Positions 1 through 6,647 of a DNA stretch of 22,159 nt are shown here, one piece after another. The position numbers were made by a program, and so were the translations under genes. The DNA lies in contig JAJRYP010000046.1 in the NCBI GenBank assembly GCA_024275695.1, positions 1 through 22,159 of the forward strand, read 5' to 3'. Position 1 is the first letter of the stretch. The number at the start of each line of letters is the position of its first letter. Below the pieces are notes generated by a model. That model was not told the DNA's origin, searched no databases, and saw only the letters and a program-made list of their open reading frames with translations. The DNA comes from Patescibacteria group bacterium. Its GTDB lineage: Bacteria; Patescibacteriota; Gracilibacteria; UBA1369; PNNO01.

Positions 1-1
1 T

Positions 2-151
2 ATTGCCGGAAAGAAGAAACGAGCTCCAAAATGGATGCAAAAACTGGGACTTGAATGGCTTTTCAGGTTAATTCAAGAACCATCGAGGTGGAAACGCATT
101 TACAACGCAACAATCAAATTTCCAAGTAAAGTAATTAATAATCTCCGTTAA
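2..151 (+). CDS. WecG/TagA/CpsF family glycosyltransferase, 3' end only
   Basis: This is the last 49 codons of a gene that begins before the window, open from base 2 and ending in TAA. The visible peptide contains APKWMQKLGLEWLFRL followed by IQEPSRWKRIY, which is the characteristic C-terminal block of the WecG/TagA/CpsF family (N-acetylmannosaminyl transferases of surface polysaccharide or teichoic acid synthesis). The catalytic region lies outside the window, so only the family can be given. It ends one base before the stop of the convergent AT-hook membrane protein. Its presence fits the surface-glycan genes further along (O-antigen ligase-like protein, GT2). Confidence 0.85.
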   Translation: MAGKKKRAPKWMQKLGLEWLFRLIQEPSRWKRIYNATIKFPSKVINNLR

Positions 152-152
152 G

Positions 153-461
153 TTATTTCTTCTTTCGCGGCCGTCCTCTTTTTTTAGTTTTCTTAACAGC
201 GGCTTCCGCCAGTTCCTCACCTCTGTGAGCGAGAGATTCCAAAATGGGAGCTACTTTATCCATAACGGAATTTGCCATCACAAGAGGTCTGTAAACAAAA
301 TCATTTACTTTTTTTACCGTATCACGTACATAATGCGATGTCTTGCTCACATCACGAAGAATAAAAATCAAATAAATAATTGCAATCGCCAAAAGAATCC
401 CTACAAGGAGAATAACAGCCGCAAGTACGATGTAGAGAATGTCCAGAGAAGTATTAAACAT
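153..461 (-). CDS. Small membrane protein with C-terminal AT-hook motif
   Basis: A 102-residue protein of unknown function. Counting from the chosen start, residues 8-34 form one long hydrophobic helix. Residues 35-85 are a predicted helical stretch, and the last 14 residues are strongly basic and contain KRGRPRK, a textbook AT-hook core (RGRP flanked by basic residues). Positive charge after the helix predicts an outside N-terminus and a cytoplasmic tail. The overall plan resembles DUF948-type single-pass proteins, but I cannot assign a family. An in-frame ATG exists 18 codons upstream at 515, but it falls within a candidate -10 box (512-517), so the start at 461 is preferred. No Shine-Dalgarno motif precedes either start. 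A DNA-tethering role is inference from the tail only. Confidence 0.7.
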   Translation of the reverse strand: MFNTSLDILYIVLAAVILLVGILLAIAIIYLIFILRDVSKTSHYVRDTVKKVNDFVYRPLVMANSVMDKVAPILESLAHRGEELAEAAVKKTKKRGRPRKKK

Positions 462-511
462 ATTTTTTGGGTAAATTTCTTTATTTATTTTAAAGATGTG
501 TGAGAAATAGT

Positions 512-541
512 GCAATAAAAGGCCAAAACTAATGTTGACAA
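512..541 (-). promoter_or_regulatory. Candidate promoter of the AT-hook membrane protein
   Basis: On the minus strand, TTGTCA (536-541) is followed after 18 bases by TATTGC (512-517). Transcription would begin near 505 and give a leader of about 45 bases before the ATG at 461. The -35 box overlaps the -35 box of the divergent plus-strand promoter, because TTGACAA reads TTGTCAA on the other strand. The -10 match is imperfect. Confidence 0.4.
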
Positions 542-563
542 AAAACCTCCATATGAGTATTGT
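535..563 (+). promoter_or_regulatory. Strong sigma-70-type promoter for the 734-1216 gene
   Basis: TTGACA (535-540) is a perfect -35 box, followed by a 17-base spacer and TATTGT (558-563). Transcription should begin near 570, about 164 bases before the ATG at 734. The same box pair and spacing recur on the minus strand at 19771-19799. Confidence 0.6.
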
Positions 564-569
564 TTGCCC

Positions 570-722
570 TTGAAAATCTTAAATTTATTACACGTTAAGG
601 ACGGGAAAAAAATTGCAATTGTTCCGAAAGATATAGATTTGGCTATGGTTTATACTCCAGCAAGGCTTTACAATGGAAACGGTTGCGAATATTGGATTTG
701 CGAACAGATTATTATACTTTAA
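570..722 (+). other. Possible mini-ORF in the leader of the 734 gene
   Basis: The frame is open from 519 to the TAA at 720-722 and has protein-like composition, including GKKIAIVPKDIDLAMVY and NGNGCEYWICEQ. No ATG opens it. A TTG at 570 would give 50 residues and an internal ATG at 645 would give 25. The predicted transcription start is at about 570, so the TTG start would have to be leaderless, which is uncommon. It ends 11 bases before the next ATG. It could be a real small gene, a remnant of a longer gene, or untranslated leader. I recognise no family. Confidence 0.3.
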
Positions 723-733
723 TCTAAACTCAC

Positions 734-1216
734 ATGACTCAAGAAAAATCTAAATCGACACTTGAAATATTTTGCGAAAATCCGCAAAAGCTGGCAATGC
801 AAGCTCGAAAAGTCTTGCAATACGAATCCGGAGCAGCAAGTTTTTTTGAACAATCCGTCGGTCAATTTATACACTTTATACAAAAAAGAATTAATGGTAT
901 CGAAACATTCAATGAGTCAAAAAAAGCATTATCTGAAAAAGCAAATTCAGCCACGACACTAGAAGAATTAGATACACATATAGAAGAATTTTGTAAATCA
1001 ACAAGAATGGTTGAACATAAAAAATACAGAGGGAAAGCCATAAAAAAATTGGTATTGGAAGATGTGCTTCAAATTGAGATAGAAGGAAGATTAATTAAAA
1101 TACTCTTTGATCCGCTATATCTAACAATATTCGAATACAATAATGAAACAGGTTTATGGGCAATACGAAATCACTATTATGAGGATAGTAATGCCGATAA
1201 AACAAAAGATGATTAA
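734..1216 (+). CDS. Hypothetical protein, 160 residues
   Basis: I do not recognise this protein. It has no signal peptide or membrane segment. The N-terminal 110 residues are charged and look helical. Residues 110-150 (VLQIEIEGRLIKILFDPLYL, then a YNNETGLWAI stretch) look like a small beta-rich unit. It ends in TAA, which overlaps the stop codon of the convergent gatB. It lies alone on the plus strand between conserved minus-strand genes, with its own near-consensus promoter, and looks like an accessory or lineage-specific gene. No Shine-Dalgarno motif precedes the ATG. Confidence 0.7.
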   Translation: MTQEKSKSTLEIFCENPQKLAMQARKVLQYESGAASFFEQSVGQFIHFIQKRINGIETFNESKKALSEKANSATTLEELDTHIEEFCKSTRMVEHKKYRGKAIKKLVLEDVLQIEIEGRLIKILFDPLYLTIFEYNNETGLWAIRNHYYEDSNADKTKDD

Positions 1217-2643
1217 ATTAATTTTTTCAAGATATCATTCACAATCTGAGGATTAGCTTGTCCTTTCATTTCTTTCATAACCTGACCGACCAAGAAACCG
1301 AAGACCTTGTCTTTTCCATTTTTAAAATCTTCAACAACTTTTGGGTTTGCTTCAATAATTTTTTTACATGCTTTTTCAATTGCACCTGTGTCACTAACAA
1401 CTTTTAAGCCCTTTTCTTCCACAATTTTGGAAGGGGAACGCCCTGTCTCGTACATCTCGTCAAAAACTTCCGCTTTTGCCTGATTCATAGATATTTCTCC
1501 GGACTCAACAAGTTGAATAAGCTCACCCATCATTTTCGCGGTAACTTTAGATTCGCCCAAGCTAATCTGCTCTTCATTCAAACGTTTCATTAAAATCGTA
1601 TTAATAAAAGCGACTGCTTTTTTCGGCTCTTTTATCATAGAAATTACCTTTTCGAAATATTGAGCGATATATAAATCGGAAGTTAAAATTCGAATATCGT
1701 CGGGAAGTAACTTATAGTCTTTTGCATAGCGAGCTCTTTTTTGAGCCGGAAGTTCCGGAACGAGTTTTTCAAGATCTTTAAGGTTTTCCTTTGTCGTGAT
1801 TAGCGGTGGCAAATCAGGCTCCGGGAAATATCTATAATCATCCGAGCCTTCCTTATCACGAAGAAAATATGTTTTTTGACTGTCATCCGCCCATCCCATT
1901 GTAATATCTTTATCTAAAGGTTCATCATTATTCCATAAAGTTATCTGACGCTCTATTTCATAATCAATCGCGGACCTGAGAGATCTAAAAGAGTTCAAAT
2001 TCTTTATTTCGGCACGATTATAAAGTTTATTTTCGCCTTTCGGCCGAATCGAGACACTGGCATCAAAACGCATCATCCCCTTCTCCATATCCGCATCCGA
2101 TGCTTCACAAAATCGTAAGATATTTTGAATCTCACGAGCATAAGCCATTGCTTCTTCCGAACTTCTAATATCGGGCTCGGAAACAATTTCCATCAAAGGA
2201 GTTCCCGAGCGATTGTAGTCAACAAGAGACCCTCCCGGAACGTGGGTTAATTTTCCTGCATCGTCTTCTAAATGTAAACGCGTAATTCGAATTTTCTTTT
2301 TTTTATCACCTAGCTCAATCTCGATCTCACCGTTTATCGCAAGCGGCTTATCGTATTGCGAAATTTGAAATCCTTTTGGAAGATCCGGGTAGAAATAATT
2401 TTTTCGATCAAATTTGCAATATTCGGGAATTTTACAATTAAGCGCAAGGGAAGCGATAGTCCCCTTTCTCACAGCTTCTGCATTAATTACCGGGAGCTGC
2501 CCGGGAAATCCCATGCAAATTTCACACACGTTAGTGTTCGGATCTTTGTCAAAAGAATCATTATCGCAGCGACAAAACATTTTTGTTTTTGTTGAAATCT
2601 GCGCGTGTATTTCTATTCCAATAACTGCTTCAAAATCACCCAT
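1213..2643 (-). CDS. gatB: Aspartyl/glutamyl-tRNA amidotransferase subunit B
   Basis: GatB is the kinase and tRNA-binding subunit of the GatCAB amidotransferase, which converts Glu-tRNA(Gln) and/or Asp-tRNA(Asn) to the correct amide in the cytoplasm. The 476 residues match the family's usual length. Visible marks are the N-terminal GIEIHAQ strand (residues 9-15), the Zn-type cysteines C24, C26, C40 and C43, the family signature DYNRSGTPLMEIVSEPD near residue 145, and a C-terminal tRNA-binding YqeY-like tail (VGQVMKEMKGQANPQIV). It is the last gene of the bPH-HEPN-coaE-gatB run, 31 bases after coaE. gatA and gatC are not in the window, so the complex must be encoded at separate loci. Confidence 0.97.
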   Translation of the reverse strand: MGDFEAVIGIEIHAQISTKTKMFCRCDNDSFDKDPNTNVCEICMGFPGQLPVINAEAVRKGTIASLALNCKIPEYCKFDRKNYFYPDLPKGFQISQYDKPLAINGEIEIELGDKKKKIRITRLHLEDDAGKLTHVPGGSLVDYNRSGTPLMEIVSEPDIRSSEEAMAYAREIQNILRFCEASDADMEKGMMRFDASVSIRPKGENKLYNRAEIKNLNSFRSLRSAIDYEIERQITLWNNDEPLDKDITMGWADDSQKTYFLRDKEGSDDYRYFPEPDLPPLITTKENLKDLEKLVPELPAQKRARYAKDYKLLPDDIRILTSDLYIAQYFEKVISMIKEPKKAVAFINTILMKRLNEEQISLGESKVTAKMMGELIQLVESGEISMNQAKAEVFDEMYETGRSPSKIVEEKGLKVVSDTGAIEKACKKIIEANPKVVEDFKNGKDKVFGFLVGQVMKEMKGQANPQIVNDILKKLI

Positions 2644-2674
2644 ATTTAAATATTAAATACCGCGATTTATTGTA

Positions 2675-3256
2675 CTAAACATTTTCAATTTTTTCTACCA
2701 CTTCATCAACGTTTTTCTTTAAATCTTGTAAAGTACCATTATTTTCAACAACAAAATCAATTTTGGAAGGCTTCTCTTGATATGAAATTAATTTATCGTA
2801 ATCTTCACGACTTAATTTTCTTTTTTTAATTATACGCTTGTAAGCCGTATCATGATCGGCTGCAACCCAAACAATATGAGTTAACTTGATGCCAATTCTT
2901 TTTTCATCAAAACGAATTGCCTCAATAGCAATCTTCTTGGATCCATTTGCCCGGATTTCCTTACTCATTTCATTAAAAACAATAGGATGAATAATTTTTT
3001 CCAAAATTCGCAGCTTTGCCGGATTGCCAAAAACAGCTTTTGCTAACTTTTTTCTATTAACTTTTCCGTTCTTTAAAATATATTCCGATCCAAAAAAATC
3101 ATTAATTTTTCGCCATCCGTCATTTTCAGGTTCATAAAGTTTGTGAACAATTTTGTCCGCATCGATAATATAAAATCCATGCTTACTAAAATACTTTAAA
3201 ACAGTACTTTTTCCGGACCCGAGATATCCTGTAACAGCAATAACTGGTTTATTCAT
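2675..3256 (-). CDS. coaE: Dephospho-CoA kinase
   Basis: CoaE phosphorylates the ribose 3'-OH of dephospho-CoA with ATP, the last step of coenzyme A synthesis. The P-loop GYLGSGKST spans residues 10-18. It is followed by the family's IDADKIVHKLY segment (residues 31-41) and the LEKIIHPIV segment near residue 85. The 193 residues are normal for the family. The ATG overlaps the stop of the upstream HEPN-like gene in an ATGA junction, implying translational coupling. The stop is TAG. Confidence 0.95.
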   Translation of the reverse strand: MNKPVIAVTGYLGSGKSTVLKYFSKHGFYIIDADKIVHKLYEPENDGWRKINDFFGSEYILKNGKVNRKKLAKAVFGNPAKLRILEKIIHPIVFNEMSKEIRANGSKKIAIEAIRFDEKRIGIKLTHIVWVAADHDTAYKRIIKKRKLSREDYDKLISYQEKPSKIDFVVENNGTLQDLKKNVDEVVEKIENV

Positions 3257-3663
3257 AATTTCGCGCCTAAATCTTTATATGCTTTTTTGAATTTGGATAG
3301 TGTTTTATTAACATCCTTTGGAGACAAAGAAACCCCGATTTCATGCGCGATTTTGTTCCTTAGTTTATGGGCGGCCCAAACATCATTCAAATTTTTAAAC
3401 AAAGATCCGCTTTTTTTAAGCATTTCACCAACAGTTCCTTCATATCCTTTTGCTTCAAGCAAATATGCCAAGAGTTTATCCGCGTCTAAAATAGCTTGGA
3501 CAGAATTATTATGACTTTCGGAAATTATTTTTGCCCATTGTTTGTTTAAAAATTTTTGCTGCTGTGCCGTTAACTTGCGACTGCCTCCTTTTATCAAAAC
3601 CAAAATCGCCACAACAATGGCCAATCCAATAAAAATTAAAAGAACAATTGAGATAATATCCAT
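3253..3663 (-). CDS. Membrane-anchored HEPN-like protein
   Basis: A 136-residue protein with one N-terminal membrane helix (residues 3-24) followed by a soluble, all-helical domain. That domain contains AHKLRNKIAHE, in which R102-N103-x3-H107 matches the R-x4-6-H motif (polar residue after Arg) of HEPN domains, a fold that includes many RNases of toxin-antitoxin and defence systems. From memory, very similar small proteins (AIL-ADKLL ... W-AHKLRN-IAHE) recur in CPR genomes, usually unannotated. It starts 3 bases after the stop of the bPH gene and overlaps coaE by 4 bases (stop TGA), so it belongs to a housekeeping operon rather than an obvious toxin-antitoxin pair. RNase activity is inference. 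Confidence 0.75.
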   Translation of the reverse strand: MDIISIVLLIFIGLAIVVAILVLIKGGSRKLTAQQQKFLNKQWAKIISESHNNSVQAILDADKLLAYLLEAKGYEGTVGEMLKKSGSLFKNLNDVWAAHKLRNKIAHEIGVSLSPKDVNKTLSKFKKAYKDLGAKL

Positions 3664-3666
3664 AAA

Positions 3667-4287
3667 TTATTTCTTTTTTACAGCATCTGTAGGCAGCTCC
3701 TCGACTTTATTCGGAAGTCCGTGTTTTTTGACATGCTCAACAACCAAATCGGAAAGAAGTTGTTTTAGCACTTCTTGATCCTGAAAATTCTTTGAAGTCA
3801 TGAATTTTTCCTGATATTTAAGTACGTATTTCTCACATTTCTTCGGATTCATCGCTTCTTTAAGAGTAATCGTCGAAGGCCCGCCAAATTTCGCAAGAGT
3901 CATTTCTCCATAATTCAACATAGTTTGCCAAAAACCCCTCAAGCTATACGAAACACCCTCGATTGAAGGATATTCAATTCTACTACTGCTTCTATCAAAA
4001 AAACCCGACCATTCGACACCGATGATTCCCATATTTGTTAATAGCCAAACATCGTAATACCAATCTTGAACAACAAAAAAAACTCTAACAATACCAATAA
4101 ATCCCCAAACTCCATAAATAAACAAAAGTTGCGGAAACATTATCCAAAACAAAAACGGAATAAAGGCATGAAAAAATATAATTCTCAAAACATCTCGAAA
4201 CATAATTACAGGATGTCTCCGTGCAACAAAAAGAATATGCTCATCATCCTCAAGATAATCCTTAAATAAATATTCGGTTATTTTCAT
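3667..4287 (-). CDS. bPH (bacterial pleckstrin-homology) domain membrane protein
   Basis: A 206-residue protein. Residues 1-30 include DEHILFVARRHPVIMF, the usual entry to YdbS/YvbH-type bPH proteins. Two closely spaced membrane helices lie at about 33-51 and 53-72. After them comes a beta-rich stretch (WLLTNMGIIGVEWSGFF, IEYPSIEGVSY, EMTLAKFGGPSTITL) typical of a bacterial PH domain. A charged helical tail follows and ends in VKKK. The function of such proteins is mostly unknown. It is the first gene of the operon leading to the HEPN-like gene, coaE and gatB. No Shine-Dalgarno motif is seen. Confidence 0.75.
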   Translation of the reverse strand: MKITEYLFKDYLEDDEHILFVARRHPVIMFRDVLRIIFFHAFIPFLFWIMFPQLLFIYGVWGFIGIVRVFFVVQDWYYDVWLLTNMGIIGVEWSGFFDRSSSRIEYPSIEGVSYSLRGFWQTMLNYGEMTLAKFGGPSTITLKEAMNPKKCEKYVLKYQEKFMTSKNFQDQEVLKQLLSDLVVEHVKKHGLPNKVEELPTDAVKKK

Positions 4288-4326
4288 GCAAAAATAATTT
4301 ATTTTCTAAGAACATATTACCCTGAT

Positions 4327-4355
4327 TTGAAAAATATGAAAAGAGCGAGTAAGAT
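4327..4355 (+). promoter_or_regulatory. Candidate promoter for fmt
   Basis: TTGAAA (4327-4332), a 17-base spacer and TAAGAT (4350-4355). The boxes are only moderate matches. Transcription would begin near 4362, so the GC-rich hairpin region (4362-4420) would form the 5' leader of fmt. Confidence 0.3.
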
Positions 4356-4361
4356 CAAATA

Positions 4362-4420
4362 GACACGGAGCGGAGTGTCCCGCTGAGCCAAGGCGAAGCG
4401 TAAGTCGTGAGCTGAGCGAA
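4362..4420. repeat. GC-rich intergenic island with hairpin and short repeats
   Basis: This island is much richer in GC than its AT-rich surroundings. It opens with an inverted repeat GACAC (4362-4366) and GTGTC (4375-4379) around GGAGCGGA. It also has the direct repeat GCTGAGC at 4382-4388 and 4411-4417, and GCGAAGCG between them. Words such as GAGCGGAG and GAGCGAA reappear on the opposite strand in the island at 9471-9540. It does not fold as a tRNA. It may be a dispersed intergenic element or a structured leader of fmt. Confidence 0.45.
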
Positions 4421-4446
4421 TACCATTAAATGTTTAAATTTATCTC

Positions 4447-5352
4447 ATGAAAGTTATTTTTTGCGGAACTCCCGATTTTGCAGTTCCATTTCTTATTAGT
4501 TTGATTCACGACAAGGATATTGAAGTGCAGGCGGTGGTTACTCAGCCGGACAAACCTGTCGGGCGTAAGCAAATTCTCACGCCTCCACCTGTAAAACAAA
4601 CAGCAATAGAGTACGATTTGCCTGTTTTACAGCCGGATTCAATCAATGAAGATTTTCTTGAATTAATAAAAAAGATGGAGCCGGATTTTATTATTGTTAT
4701 CGCATACGGAATTATTCTACCTCAAGAAATGATCGACATCCCAAAATGTGATTGCATTAATGTTCATGCATCATTATTACCAAAATATCGCGGAGCGGCG
4801 CCGGTTCAGACATCGCTTTTAAACGGAGACAAAGAAACGGGAATAACTATTATGAAAATTAATGAAAAACTTGATAAAGGCGACATTTACATGCTTAGAA
4901 AAGTCGCAATTGATGAAGCGGACACAACGGAAATTCTTTCTAAAAGACTTTCTGAAATAGGCGCGATTATTCTTCCGTCCGCTCTTAAGGATATTGAAGA
5001 TCATGTCCTGTCCCCTATTGAACAAAACGAAGATGATGCAAGCTATTGTAAAAAAATTTCAAAAAACGATGCTCGAATTGATCCTGAAAAAGAAAACGCA
5101 GAGGAAATTCTGAATAAACTTAGGGCTTTTACGAAATGGCCCGGTATTTATATGGATTTTCAAAATAAACGATTAAAAATTTTACATGCTAAAGCGAGCA
5201 AAGAAAAAGTTGATCCGGGACAACTTAAAGATATTGATGGCAACCTGATTCTTGGAACAAAAAAAGAATCGATAAAGCTTTTTAAAGTTCAAATGGAAGG
5301 TAAAAAACCTGTTGCCGCAAAGGACTTCATTAATGGCTTTTTGAAGAAATAG
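4447..5352 (+). CDS. fmt: Methionyl-tRNA formyltransferase
   Basis: Fmt transfers a formyl group from 10-formyl-tetrahydrofolate to initiator Met-tRNA. The N-terminal Rossmann-like domain starts FCGTPDFAV. The catalytic trio is in place: N105 and H107 in CINVHASLLPKYRGAAP, and D143 in LDKGD. The C-terminal OB-like domain begins around residue 205 and includes LRAFTKWPGIY. At 301 residues it is slightly short of the usual 310-315. It stands alone on the plus strand, with no def gene beside it. Its last 23 bases overlap the end of the convergent ligase gene. Confidence 0.96.
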   Translation: MKVIFCGTPDFAVPFLISLIHDKDIEVQAVVTQPDKPVGRKQILTPPPVKQTAIEYDLPVLQPDSINEDFLELIKKMEPDFIIVIAYGIILPQEMIDIPKCDCINVHASLLPKYRGAAPVQTSLLNGDKETGITIMKINEKLDKGDIYMLRKVAIDEADTTEILSKRLSEIGAIILPSALKDIEDHVLSPIEQNEDDASYCKKISKNDARIDPEKENAEEILNKLRAFTKWPGIYMDFQNKRLKILHAKASKEKVDPGQLKDIDGNLILGTKKESIKLFKVQMEGKKPVAAKDFINGFLKK

Positions 5353-6553
5353 CGTAAGTTCCAAATACGGCAAACATAAGGAAGAGAAGAACTTGTCCGT
5401 GATATAAGGAAACAAGATAATGATCGAAAAGACCGATTATGCAAAGTGCGGTTAGTATTGAAAGTAAAATGGCTCCAAGATTTTTTTTGTGCGCGCTTGA
5501 TTTTTTCATTGCAAGGAAAACCAAAACGGCAAAACTCACAAGCAGCATGGCAAACACTATAAATCCAAACACGCCCATTTCGTTTGTAACGAGCATATAA
5601 ATATTATGAACCGGCTGATAGTCCCACGGCGCGAGTTTGGCAGATGTAAAATCGGCCATAAGTAACGTAAAATTTCCGAGTCCGATTCCAAATGGAAGCA
5701 CGTACATTATCTGTTTACTTATATTGAAATAGAAAACACGTTCTGTAAGACTGGCATCATCCAACAAGAATAAACGTGTAAGGATGCTTTGTTCAAGATT
5801 GAATAGCACAACAAAGAAAACTAAAATACTTAAAGTAAACAAGATATATTTAAGTGAAATCCTGCTTTCTTTCAAGGATATATAAACAAGAAGCGCCACA
5901 AAAAGTGCGAAAAAAGCTCCTCTCGAGAAAGCCAACACAAACGCGGCGAACATAAGAATTAAAAGCGGATAAGCAATGTATTCTTTCTGACGCATGCGAT
6001 GATATGCAAAAAGAATTCCAACCAACAGATATCCTGCAAGAATATTCGGATGTGGAAAAGTTCCGTAAGGCCGCATAAGGCTAGTATCTTCGAGCTGAAT
6101 TTTTGCCACTCCGGGGATATCGGCGGAAATACGCGGTTCACCAAAAATTTCAAAACCGGCAGATCCCTGATAAAGATACTGAACGACGGCAAGCAATGCC
6201 TGTAAACTAACCGAAGCGATAAATACATTAATAATCGTATCGATTTTGACCGTTTTATTAACAACAAAGAAATACATCAAAGTCAATTCAACAAATCGAA
6301 TAACGTAAGCAAACGAAAGCCACTGATCTTCCGCAAACAAAACCGAAACTTCAGCAATTATCAAAAACAAAACCATAAAAATCAAAATCACGCTTTTCCC
6401 GTAAGTGATCTTTTTTTTGTATTCATTTTTAAATATTCCAATGCCCCAACAAATAAACGCTGCCAAAAACAAGAAATCAGTCAGATATAGAAAAAAAGAT
6501 GTTATCTGATTAAAATTACCGCTTTCGAAAACCGGCGTTGCATAAACAATCAC
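5330..6553 (-). CDS. O-antigen ligase/polymerase-like membrane protein (Wzy_C type)
   Basis: A 407-residue protein with about ten hydrophobic helices. The large extracytoplasmic loop contains MRPYGTFPHPNILAGYL (residues 160-176), the classic mark of the O-antigen ligase/polymerase family. It is followed by FSRGAF (209-214), a second loop with GIGLGNF (289-295), and PVHNIYM (314-320), whose His is conserved in the family. Such proteins join or polymerise surface glycans at the outer face of the membrane. Whether this one acts on lipid-linked glycan or glycosylates proteins cannot be told. The start is GTG at 6551-6553, as no in-frame ATG lies nearby and no Shine-Dalgarno motif is seen, so the N-terminus is uncertain. 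Confidence 0.85.
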   Translation of the reverse strand: MIVYATPVFESGNFNQITSFFLYLTDFLFLAAFICWGIGIFKNEYKKKITYGKSVILIFMVLFLIIAEVSVLFAEDQWLSFAYVIRFVELTLMYFFVVNKTVKIDTIINVFIASVSLQALLAVVQYLYQGSAGFEIFGEPRISADIPGVAKIQLEDTSLMRPYGTFPHPNILAGYLLVGILFAYHRMRQKEYIAYPLLILMFAAFVLAFSRGAFFALFVALLVYISLKESRISLKYILFTLSILVFFVVLFNLEQSILTRLFLLDDASLTERVFYFNISKQIMYVLPFGIGLGNFTLLMADFTSAKLAPWDYQPVHNIYMLVTNEMGVFGFIVFAMLLVSFAVLVFLAMKKSSAHKKNLGAILLSILTALCIIGLFDHYLVSLYHGQVLLFLMFAVFGTYAISSKSH

Positions 6554-6612
6554 ATTAATTTAAAGAGGCAATAAAAAAATAAATGCATAGAAACAAAAAC
6601 GGCAAACCTTCA

Positions 6613-6628
6613 TCCAAGATAGCTTGGA
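6613..6628. terminator. Weak hairpin in the 6554-6647 spacer
   Basis: TCCAAG (6613-6618) and CTTGGA (6623-6628) form a 6-bp stem with a 4-base loop. On the plus strand a T-rich run follows (6633-6649), but no plus-strand gene leads into it. On the minus strand it lies 20 bases after the stop of the solute-binding protein, followed by only a loose T-rich stretch. It could slow or stop transcription between the two minus-strand genes. Confidence 0.25.
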
Positions 6629-6647
6629 AACGATTTTTAAAATTTTT

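Noticed and set aside
734..1216. Toxin-antitoxin pair formed by the mini-ORF and the 160-residue gene
   Set aside because: The spacing fits, but neither product shows a known toxin or antitoxin fold or DNA-binding motif, and the mini-ORF has no convincing start codon.
3253..3256. Genetic code 25 (UGA read as glycine), as in some CPR lineages
   Set aside because: TGA ends the HEPN-like gene in an ATGA overlap with coaE and also ends ruvX. All conserved genes are full length without in-frame TGA and use ordinary glycine codons.
4362..4420. tRNA or other small RNA gene in the GC-rich spacer
   Set aside because: No cloverleaf, TTCGA arm or CCA end can be formed; the segment is short repeats.
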